Below the pieces are notes generated by a model. The model searched no databases and had not been told where the DNA came from. It worked only from the letters and a program-made list of their open reading frames with translations. DNA of 7,648 nt from Actinomycetes bacterium (GTDB lineage: Bacteria; Actinomycetota; Acidimicrobiia; Acidimicrobiales; RAAP-2), in the NCBI GenBank assembly GCA_021781315.1, contig JAJXXB010000162.1, forward strand, positions 1 through 7,648. Direction: 5' to 3'. Every line of letters begins with the position of its first letter. Positions within the stretch are counted from its first letter, which is position 1. Made by a program: the position numbers and the translations under genes. Below, piece after piece: positions 1 through 5,453 of this stretch.

Positions 1-207
1 CGAGCAGCCGATGCCCGAGAGCTTGGCGATGGAGTGCGGGGGCGTGGACAACTCCCAGAACGCGTGGGTGATCGCGGCGGTGACCGAGTCGTGTCCGCAC
101 CCGGCGCACAGGGTCGACATGGCGCCCTCGTAGTCGCGGATGGTGAGCCCCAACTCGTTCTTCGCGAGCGGGGCCAGGGGGATCAGGGGCTTGGTGATCG
201 AGGGCAT
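1..207 (-). CDS. korB: 2-oxoacid:ferredoxin oxidoreductase beta subunit, N-terminal part
   Basis: This is the first 69 codons of the thiamine-diphosphate-binding beta subunit of a 2-oxoacid:ferredoxin oxidoreductase; the gene runs off the left edge. The beta subunit decarboxylates the 2-oxoacid on ThDP and passes electrons to a [4Fe-4S] cluster, in the cytoplasm. Visible evidence is the family motif CAGCGHD (Cys34, Cys37, His39) and SGIGCS (Cys68), which supply three of the cluster cysteines usual in this family. The ATG at 207 follows the korA stop with one base between (TGA-T-ATG), and a GGAAGG ribosome site lies at 218-213, five bases upstream, within the end of korA. Translational coupling with korA is likely. 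The ThDP-binding region and the fourth cysteine lie outside the window. A pyruvate-specific (Por-type) enzyme cannot be excluded, because substrate choice is not readable from this fragment. Confidence 0.93.
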   Translation of the reverse strand, partial: MPSITKPLIPLAPLAKNELGLTIRDYEGAMSTLCAGCGHDSVTAAITHAFWELSTPPHSIAKLSGIGCS

Positions 208-208
208 A

Positions 209-2044
209 TCAGCCTTCCAGGTGCTCGGTGACGGCGTCGACGACGGTGCGTGCGGACAGGGGGAACCCCCCGTAGGCGAGGATCGAGGCCATGGACTCGC
301 GCGGGGCCCCGGTCTCGGTGGCGATCAGCGTGCGCAGCTGGCCGTCCCTGTTCTGCTCGATGACGAAGCAGTGCTCGTGGGACTCGATGAACTCGCGCAC
401 GCTGGCCACGAAGGGAAAGCCCCGCACGCGCAGGTAGTCACAGGCGATTCCCGCCTCGGCGAGAACGTCGCGCGCCTCGCGCACCGCGAGGTCGCAGCTG
501 CCCAGGGTGATGAGGCCCACCGTGGCGCCCTCGCGGGTTTCGATGATCGGCGCGGGCACGTGGGCCGCGGCCGCGGCGTGCTTGCGCGCCAGGCGGTCGA
601 CCACCTGCTGGTACTCGTCGGGCTTTTCCGTGTAGCGGCCGAACTGGTCGTGGCCCGAGCCGCGGATGAAGTAGGCGCCCTTTTCGTCCGAACCCGGCAG
701 GGTGCGCGCGGTGACGTGCTCGGCGTCCTCGTTGGCGTAGCGGAAGAACTCCTTCATGCCGGCCAGCTGGGCGTCGGTGATGACGCGTCCGCGGTCGGGC
801 ACGAAGTTGTCGTCCCAGGTGAGCTTGGGCACCACCCAGTCGTTCATGCCGATGTCGAGGTCGCTCAGCATAAAGACCGGCGTCTGGAACCGCTCGGCCA
901 GGTCGAAGCAGGCCACCGCCATCTCGAAGCACTCGGCGGGGTTCGCCGGGAAGGTCAGGATGTGCTTGGTGTCGCCGTGGCTCGCGTAGGCGCAGAGCAG
1001 GATGTCGGCCTGCTGGGTGCGCGTGGGCATCCCGGTCGAGGGCCCGGTGCGCTGGACGTCGATGACGACCGCGGGGATCTCGGTGTAGTAGGCGAGGCCG
1101 AGCAGCTCGTTCATGAGAGAGATCCCCGGACCCGAGGTCGAGGTGAAGGAGCGCGCTCCACTCCAGGACGCCCCCAGCACGATGCCGATCGCGGCGATCT
1201 CGTCCTCGGCCTGGACGATGAGGAAGTTGTTCTGGTAGGTGGTCTCGCCGTTCTCGCCCGTCACCGCCACCCGGCGGTACTTCTGGCACAGGCGCTGGAA
1301 GTTGTCCATCACCGCCGTCGCCGGGGTGATCGGATACCAGCCGGTGACCGTCGCGCCCGCGTAGAGGCACCCCAGGGCCGCCGCGGTGTTGCCGTCGATG
1401 AGGATGGACTCGTTCGTCGCCGACATCGGGGCGACCGAGAAGGGCAACGGGCACGAGAAGTTCTCGATCGCGTAGTCGTAACCCAGTTGCAGGGCCTTCT
1501 GGTTCGACTCTCGCAGGTGCTCGTTGCGCGCGAAGGTCTCGGCGAGCAGTTGGGCGACGATGTCGACGTCGATGCCCAGCAGCGCGACCAGGCTGCCGGC
1601 GTAGGCGATGTTCTTCATCAGGATCCGCTCGCGCGGGGCGACGAAGTTCTCGATGCACATCGTCGCGAGCGGCACGCCGAGGAAGGTGACGTCCTCGCGC
1701 GCGAGGTCCGGGTCGAGCGGCCAGGACGAGTCGTAGAGCACGTAGCCGCCGTGGACCACGTCGGCGATGTCCTCGCGGTACGTCGCCGAGTTCATCGCCA
1801 CCATGAGGTCGTAGTCGAGCGAGCGAGCGGTGTGGCCCTGCGCGTTCACGCGGATCTCGTACCAGGTGGGCAGGCCCTGGATGTTGGAGGGGAAGAGGTT
1901 CTTGCCCGACACCGGCACCCCCATGCGAAAGATCGCCTGCATGAGCAGGCTGTTGGCGCTGGCCGACCCGGTGCCGTTCACGTTGGCCAACTTCACCGAG
2001 AAGTCGTTCACGGTCGGCGCGTGGGCGAGGACGTCGAGGGACAT
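209..2044 (-). CDS. korA: 2-oxoacid:ferredoxin oxidoreductase, fused gamma-alpha subunit (KorA-like)
   Basis: This 611-aa cytoplasmic protein is the partner of the beta subunit in oxidising a 2-oxoacid with CoA to acyl-CoA, CO2 and reduced ferredoxin. Residues about 15-185 form the gamma domain (VKLANVNGTGSASANSLL, NLFPSNIQG). Residues about 210-400 form the alpha pyrimidine-binding domain, with YPITPAT (237-243), QAEDEIAAIG (278-287), TSGPG (303-307) and DVQRTGPSTGMPT (329-341). Residues about 505-600 form the C-terminal alpha domain. Gamma-alpha fusion and a length near 610-650 aa are typical of the actinobacterial KorA family, exemplified by mycobacterial KorA of the alternative TCA route. 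The open frame extends to 2164, but the ATG at 2044 is chosen because AGGAG lies six bases upstream (2055-2051), it is 2 nt after the upstream stop, and conserved sequence begins just after it. 2-oxoglutarate is the favoured substrate by family resemblance; pyruvate or branched-chain 2-oxoacids remain possible. Confidence 0.93.
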   Translation of the reverse strand: MSLDVLAHAPTVNDFSVKLANVNGTGSASANSLLMQAIFRMGVPVSGKNLFPSNIQGLPTWYEIRVNAQGHTARSLDYDLMVAMNSATYREDIADVVHGGYVLYDSSWPLDPDLAREDVTFLGVPLATMCIENFVAPRERILMKNIAYAGSLVALLGIDVDIVAQLLAETFARNEHLRESNQKALQLGYDYAIENFSCPLPFSVAPMSATNESILIDGNTAAALGCLYAGATVTGWYPITPATAVMDNFQRLCQKYRRVAVTGENGETTYQNNFLIVQAEDEIAAIGIVLGASWSGARSFTSTSGPGISLMNELLGLAYYTEIPAVVIDVQRTGPSTGMPTRTQQADILLCAYASHGDTKHILTFPANPAECFEMAVACFDLAERFQTPVFMLSDLDIGMNDWVVPKLTWDDNFVPDRGRVITDAQLAGMKEFFRYANEDAEHVTARTLPGSDEKGAYFIRGSGHDQFGRYTEKPDEYQQVVDRLARKHAAAAAHVPAPIIETREGATVGLITLGSCDLAVREARDVLAEAGIACDYLRVRGFPFVASVREFIESHEHCFVIEQNRDGQLRTLIATETGAPRESMASILAYGGFPLSARTVVDAVTEHLEG

Positions 2045-2046
2045 GG

Positions 2047-3849
2047 CTAACTCCTGACGGTGCCGGCCGCGCGCACCGGGATGTGGTGCACGCTGGCGGC
2101 GTAGGGGATCTCGAGGGTGAACTCCTCCATGTCCCACGCCGAGGTGGGACAGCGCTCCGCGCACAGACCGCAGTGCACGCAGACGTTCTCGTCCTTGACC
2201 ATGACGCGCCCGGTCTGGGGCAGTGCGCCGGAGACGAAGAGGGGCTGGTCGCGGTTGGGCGAGGGCGCCGAGAGGCGGCCGCGCAGGTCGTTCTCCTCAC
2301 CGTTGGTGGTGATCGTCAGACACTGCACGGGGCAGATGTCGATGCACGCGTCGCACTCGATGCAGAGCCTCTCCTGGAAGGCCGTCTGCACGTCGCAGTT
2401 GAGGCAGCGCTGGGCCTCGCGCGCGGTCTGCTCGGCGGTAAATCCCAACTCCACCTCGAGGTTCAGCGCCTCGAAGCGCCGGGTCAGCTCGACGTGGCTC
2501 ATCTGCTGGCGCGGCGAGGGGTTGTAGTCGTTGTGGTAGCTCCACTCGTTCATGCCCATCTTCGTGCTGACGAGTCCCATCGCGTCGCGGGGGCGCTCGG
2601 CGACGTCCTCGCCGCGGCAGTGTCGGTCGATCGAGATCGCGGCCTGGTGCCCGTGGGCCACGGCCCAGATGATGTTCTTGGGCCCCCAGGCGGCGTCGCC
2701 GCCGAAGAAGACGCCGGGGCGCGTCGACTGGAAGGTGGTGGTGTCGACGATCGGCATGTCCCACTCGCCAAACTCGAGGCCGAGGTCGCGCTCGATCCAC
2801 GGGAAGGCGTTCTCCTGGCCGATCGCGAGGATGACGTCGTCGCAGGGGACGATGACGGTGTCGGTGACCGTGGAGTGGCGTGCGCCCTCGTCCCACTCGA
2901 CGACGTCGAACTCCATGCCCACCAGGCGGCCGTTCTCGATCACGAAGCGCTTGGGCGCGTGGTTGACGACGATCTCGACGCCTTCTTCCTCGGCGTCCTC
3001 GAGCTCCCACGGCGAGGCCTTGAAGTACTCGCGGGGACGCCGCGCCATGACCTTGATGTCATCGGCCCCCACGCGACGCGAGGTGCGACAGCAGTCCATC
3101 GCGGTGTTGCCCACGCCGATGATCAGCACGCGCCGGCCGATCTGTTCGACGTGGCCGAAGCTGACCGACTCGAGCCAGTCGATGCCGATGTGCACGTGCT
3201 CGGGGTCGTCGTAGCGCCCCGGCAGGTCGAGCTCCTTGCCGCGCGGCGCGCCCACGCCGACGAACACGGCGTCGAAGCCCTCGTCGAGGAGGGCCTTCAT
3301 CGAGGTGACCGGGGAGTTGTAGCGAATGTCGACGCCCATGTCCAAGATGACGCCGGTCTCCTCGTCGAGGACGCGGTCGGGCAGGCGGAACTCGGGGATG
3401 TTGGTGCGCATCAGGCCGCCGGGGCGGTCGAACTTCTCGAACATCACGACCTCATATCCCAGGGGCATCAGGTCGTTGGCCACGGTGAGCGACGAGGGAC
3501 CCGCGCCGATGCAGGCCACGCGCTTGCCGTTCTTCTCGCTCGGCGCCACCGGCAGGCGTCCAGCGAGGTCGCCCTTGAGATCCGAGGTGACGCGCTTCAA
3601 GCGGCAGATCGCGACGGGACTGCCGTCGACGCGTCCGCGCCGGCACGCCGGCTCACAGGGCCGGTCGCACGTGCGCCCGAGCACGCCGGGAAAGACGTTC
3701 GACTGGCGATTGAGCAGGTAGGCGTCGTCGAAGCGGCCCTGGGCGATGAGCCGGATGTAGCCGGGAACGTCGGTGTGGGCCGGACAGGCCCACTGGCAAT
3801 CGACCACACGGTGGTAGTACTCGGGCTCGCCCGTGTTGGTCGGTTCCAC
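2047..3849 (-). CDS. GltD-like FAD/NAD(P) oxidoreductase with C-terminal 2x[4Fe-4S] ferredoxin domain
   Basis: This 600-aa flavoprotein resembles the small subunit of glutamate synthase and NfnB-type proteins. Domains in order: N-terminal Fe-S segment with Cys18, Cys22, Cys61, Cys65 and Cys69 (DCQWACPAHTDVPGYI, RTCDRPCEPACRRG); FAD-binding GAGPSS (115-120); NAD(P)H-binding GVGNTA (245-250); the second FAD contact GVFFGGDAAWGP (379-390); the GltD-type tail RCLNC (481-485); then two complete ferredoxin cluster motifs, CxxCxxCxxxCP at Cys496/499/502/506 and Cys557/560/563/567. No glutamate synthase large subunit is adjacent; the gene lies 2 nt upstream of the gamma-alpha oxidoreductase. I infer that it carries electrons between the 2-oxoacid oxidoreductase and NAD(P), probably NADP given its GltD/Nfn kinship. 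The start is GTG at 3849, with AAGGAGG seven bases upstream; the longer open frame from 3960 adds a low-complexity stretch and has no such site. Direction of electron flow and NAD versus NADP preference are not determined. Confidence 0.9.
   Translation of the reverse strand: MEPTNTGEPEYYHRVVDCQWACPAHTDVPGYIRLIAQGRFDDAYLLNRQSNVFPGVLGRTCDRPCEPACRRGRVDGSPVAICRLKRVTSDLKGDLAGRLPVAPSEKNGKRVACIGAGPSSLTVANDLMPLGYEVVMFEKFDRPGGLMRTNIPEFRLPDRVLDEETGVILDMGVDIRYNSPVTSMKALLDEGFDAVFVGVGAPRGKELDLPGRYDDPEHVHIGIDWLESVSFGHVEQIGRRVLIIGVGNTAMDCCRTSRRVGADDIKVMARRPREYFKASPWELEDAEEEGVEIVVNHAPKRFVIENGRLVGMEFDVVEWDEGARHSTVTDTVIVPCDDVILAIGQENAFPWIERDLGLEFGEWDMPIVDTTTFQSTRPGVFFGGDAAWGPKNIIWAVAHGHQAAISIDRHCRGEDVAERPRDAMGLVSTKMGMNEWSYHNDYNPSPRQQMSHVELTRRFEALNLEVELGFTAEQTAREAQRCLNCDVQTAFQERLCIECDACIDICPVQCLTITTNGEENDLRGRLSAPSPNRDQPLFVSGALPQTGRVMVKDENVCVHCGLCAERCPTSAWDMEEFTLEIPYAASVHHIPVRAAGTVRS
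2051..2055 (-). promoter_or_regulatory. Ribosome binding site of korA
   Basis: AGGAG on the minus strand lies six bases before the ATG at 2044, overlapping the last codons of the flavoprotein gene. It selects this start over the in-frame upstream codons that extend the frame to 2164. Its position inside the upstream gene suggests translational coupling. Confidence 0.75.
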
Positions 3850-3856
3850 GCAGCAT

Positions 3857-3863
3857 CCTCCTT
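3857..3863 (-). promoter_or_regulatory. Strong ribosome binding site deciding the GTG start of the flavoprotein
   Basis: AAGGAGG reads on the minus strand seven bases before GTG at 3849. It is a near-perfect Shine-Dalgarno sequence. The only ATG close by (3856) is out of frame, and the in-frame ATG at 3960 lies upstream of this site and of the proposed promoter, so translation is expected to begin at 3849. Confidence 0.85.
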
Positions 3864-3874
3864 GAGGCCCACAC

Positions 3875-3900
3875 GAGCGCGGCGCCGCGACGCCACGCTC
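3875..3900 (-). promoter_or_regulatory. Leader stem-loop of the oxidoreductase operon
   Basis: In the minus-strand RNA, bases 3900-3891 pair with 3884-3875 to give a 10-bp stem (GAGCGUGGCG with CGCCGCGCUC) containing one internal U-G wobble and a 6-base loop. It ends 11 bases before the Shine-Dalgarno sequence. No U tract follows, so it does not look like an intrinsic terminator. It could stabilise the 5' end of the mRNA, influence translation, or be chance in GC-rich DNA. The pairing is directly visible; the role is inference. Confidence 0.4.
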
Positions 3901-3913
3901 ACGAACTAGTCGT

Positions 3914-3941
3914 ACTGTACTCCCCGCCCTCGAGGACCAAA
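3914..3941 (-). promoter_or_regulatory. Candidate promoter of the oxidoreductase operon
   Basis: On the minus strand TACAGT (3919-3914) fits the TAnnnT -10 consensus of the housekeeping sigma factor. A weak -35-like TTTGGT (3941-3936) lies 16 bases upstream. Transcription would begin near 3907, giving a leader of roughly 58 bases that starts just before the stem-loop at 3900-3875. The -35 match is poor, so this is a tentative call. Confidence 0.35.
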
Positions 3942-3995
3942 TGCCCACGATCGGGGCCATTGGTCACGCGCGACGTCGAACGAAGCGTCGTGGGC
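3935..3995. repeat. Interleaved inverted repeats in the divergent promoter region
   Basis: Two perfect inverted repeats overlap each other. GACCAA (3935-3940) matches TTGGTC (3960-3965), and GCCCACGA (3943-3950) matches TCGTGGGC (3988-3995). A further CGACG (3971-3975) and CGTCG (3986-3990) share bases with the second repeat. They occupy the space between the two proposed promoters and may be operator half-sites, but no known operator is recognised. Confidence 0.3.
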
Positions 3996-4003
3996 GGTTC
4001 TCG

Positions 4004-4009
4004 TAGACT
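4004..4009 (+). promoter_or_regulatory. Candidate -10 element of pyk
   Basis: TAGACT fits the TAnnnT -10 pattern and would place the transcript start near 4016, about 19 bases before the GTG start. No convincing -35 hexamer is present at 16-18 bases upstream, so the promoter may need an activator or use another sigma factor. The ribosome site GAAGGGA at 4023-4029 follows directly. Confidence 0.3.
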
Positions 4010-4034
4010 CTGAAAAAGCGACGAAGGGATAACG

Positions 4035-5453
4035 GTGCGACGCACGCGAATCGTGGCCACCATTGGTCCGGCCTCGGAGAGTGACGAGGTCATCAAGGAT
4101 CTGATCGAGGCCGGCGTCGACGTATTTCGTCTCTCCTTCGCCCACGGTGACATCCCCTCGGGCGTCGAGCGGCTGCGCCGCGTGCGCGCGCTGGCCCCTG
4201 ACGTGGCGATCATGGTCGACATCCCCGGGCCCAAGATCCGCGCCGGCTCCTTCGGTGCCCAGGCCGTCGAGCTCGTCAGCGGCAGTCGCGTCGAACTGGT
4301 CGAGGGCTTCGGCGAGATCTCCACGGCCGAGCGCATCGTCGTCGAGCGCGAGGATGTCCTGACTCTGCTGCGAAGCGGTGACAAGGTCCACATCGGTGAC
4401 GGTGGCGTCTCGCTCGAGATCGTCTCCTCGGGCGACACCGTGCGCGCGCTCGTCGCCGCGGGTGGCATGGTCACCGGTAAGCCCGGGCTCTCCCTGCCGT
4501 CGTCGCTGCTCAACGACCGCCTGCCGACGGCCGATGACCGCGCGCGCCTCGAGGCGTTGCGCGAGGAGGAGTTCGAGATCCTCGCGGTCTCCTTCGTGCG
4601 CTCGGCTTTTGACATCGTCTCCACGCGCAGCGTGCTCTCGCGCGACGACATTCTGATCATGGCCAAGATCGAGACCAGCGAGGGCGTGACGAACCTCGAC
4701 GAGATCATCGCGGTCTCGGACGCGATCATGGTGGCCCGCGGCGACCTGGGCGTGCGCATGCCCATCGAGGAGGTTCCCCACCTCCAGAAGAACATCGTGC
4801 GCCACGGCATCCGCTACGCGCGTCCCGTGGTCGTGGCCACCCAGATGCTCGAGTCCATGACCCACGCCCAGGTGCCCACGCGCGCCGAGGTCACCGACGT
4901 GGCCAACGCCGTCTTGGACGGGGCGAGCGCGGTGATGCTCTCGGGCGAGACGGCGATCGGTGACGACCCGGTCGCCACGGTGGTGACGATGGATCGCATC
5001 GTGCGCCGCGCCGAGGCCTACTTTCCCTACGAGCAGTGGGGTGCCGGTCTGGGCGTCCAGGAGACGGTCGGCACGGGCACCCAGTCTCTGCGCATCACCG
5101 CCGCCATCACCGGCGCGGCCTGGCGCGCGGCCATGGAGGAGAAGGCCGTCGCCATCGTGGCCTGCACCCGTTCGGGCATGACCGCGAGGGCGATCTCGCG
5201 CTTTCGCCCGCCGATGCCCATCGTCGCGATCACCCCCAGTGAGGGCACCGCGCGCCAGCTGCGCAGCTCGTGGGGCGTGCAGGAGACCTACCTGTCGCCC
5301 TACACCGACATCGACGACCTCTGCGAGTTCGCGGTCAGCCAGTTGAAGGTCTCGGGCACGGCCAAGGTCGGCGACACCGTGATCGTGATGGCGGGCTCCA
5401 CCTCCGGTGGGGCACAGGTGACCGACACGGTGCGACTGGTCATCGTCACCTAG
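4035..5453 (+). CDS. pyk: Pyruvate kinase
   Basis: This 472-aa cytoplasmic enzyme catalyses phosphoenolpyruvate plus ADP to pyruvate plus ATP, the last step of glycolysis; the length is usual for the family. The opening RRTRIVATIGPASES is the typical N-terminus. Catalytic residues are present: Arg32, Asp62, Arg69, Lys211 in AKIET, Glu213, Asp237 in MVARGDLG, and Thr269 in ATQMLESM. The B domain lies at about 70-155, and the C domain (about 345-472) has TRSGMTARAISRFRPPMPI. Odd features: the usual RLNFSHG reads RLSFAHG, and the usual DTKGPEIR reads DIPGPKIR. The lysine at the position of rabbit Glu117 (Lys67 here) is the known signature of potassium-independent pyruvate kinases. The start is GTG with GAAGGGA five bases upstream. 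The gene diverges from the 2-oxoacid oxidoreductase operon and converges on the EF-G-like gene with no intergenic base. Confidence 0.93.
   Translation: MRRTRIVATIGPASESDEVIKDLIEAGVDVFRLSFAHGDIPSGVERLRRVRALAPDVAIMVDIPGPKIRAGSFGAQAVELVSGSRVELVEGFGEISTAERIVVEREDVLTLLRSGDKVHIGDGGVSLEIVSSGDTVRALVAAGGMVTGKPGLSLPSSLLNDRLPTADDRARLEALREEEFEILAVSFVRSAFDIVSTRSVLSRDDILIMAKIETSEGVTNLDEIIAVSDAIMVARGDLGVRMPIEEVPHLQKNIVRHGIRYARPVVVATQMLESMTHAQVPTRAEVTDVANAVLDGASAVMLSGETAIGDDPVATVVTMDRIVRRAEAYFPYEQWGAGLGVQETVGTGTQSLRITAAITGAAWRAAMEEKAVAIVACTRSGMTARAISRFRPPMPIVAITPSEGTARQLRSSWGVQETYLSPYTDIDDLCEFAVSQLKVSGTAKVGDTVIVMAGSTSGGAQVTDTVRLVIVT

Noticed and set aside
140..2050. 636-codon open frame on the plus strand opposite korA
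   Set aside because: It is a shadow of the GC-biased korA coding strand. Its protein is a monotonous mix of Val, Gly, Arg, His, Asp and Ala with no motif, while the minus-strand protein shows clear family motifs.
2045..2164. Extended N-terminus of korA starting at 2164
   Set aside because: The extra 40 residues are Arg/His/Gly-rich and overlap the ferredoxin domain coding region of the upstream gene; the ATG at 2044 has a good ribosome site and begins at the conserved sequence.
438..2300. 620-codon minus-strand frame overlapping korA in another frame
   Set aside because: Arg/Pro/His/Gly-rich product typical of an alternative frame in GC-rich DNA; the korA frame carries the family motifs over the same bases.
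2047..3849. Annotation of the flavoprotein as glutamate synthase small subunit (gltD)
   Set aside because: The core resembles GltD, but it has an extra C-terminal 2x[4Fe-4S] ferredoxin domain, lies in an oxidoreductase operon and has no gltB neighbour, so a glutamate synthase role is not supported.
2083..3909. 608-codon open frame on the plus strand opposite the flavoprotein
   Set aside because: Same shadow effect; low-complexity composition, no plausible ribosome site, and it opposes a gene with complete Fe-S, FAD and NAD(P) motifs.
3899..4865. Two overlapping minus-strand frames of 303 and 319 codons opposite pyk
   Set aside because: Both run across the intergenic region and antisense to a well-supported pyruvate kinase. 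They are Ser/Arg/Thr-rich or Asp/Gly/His-rich, with no recognisable domain.
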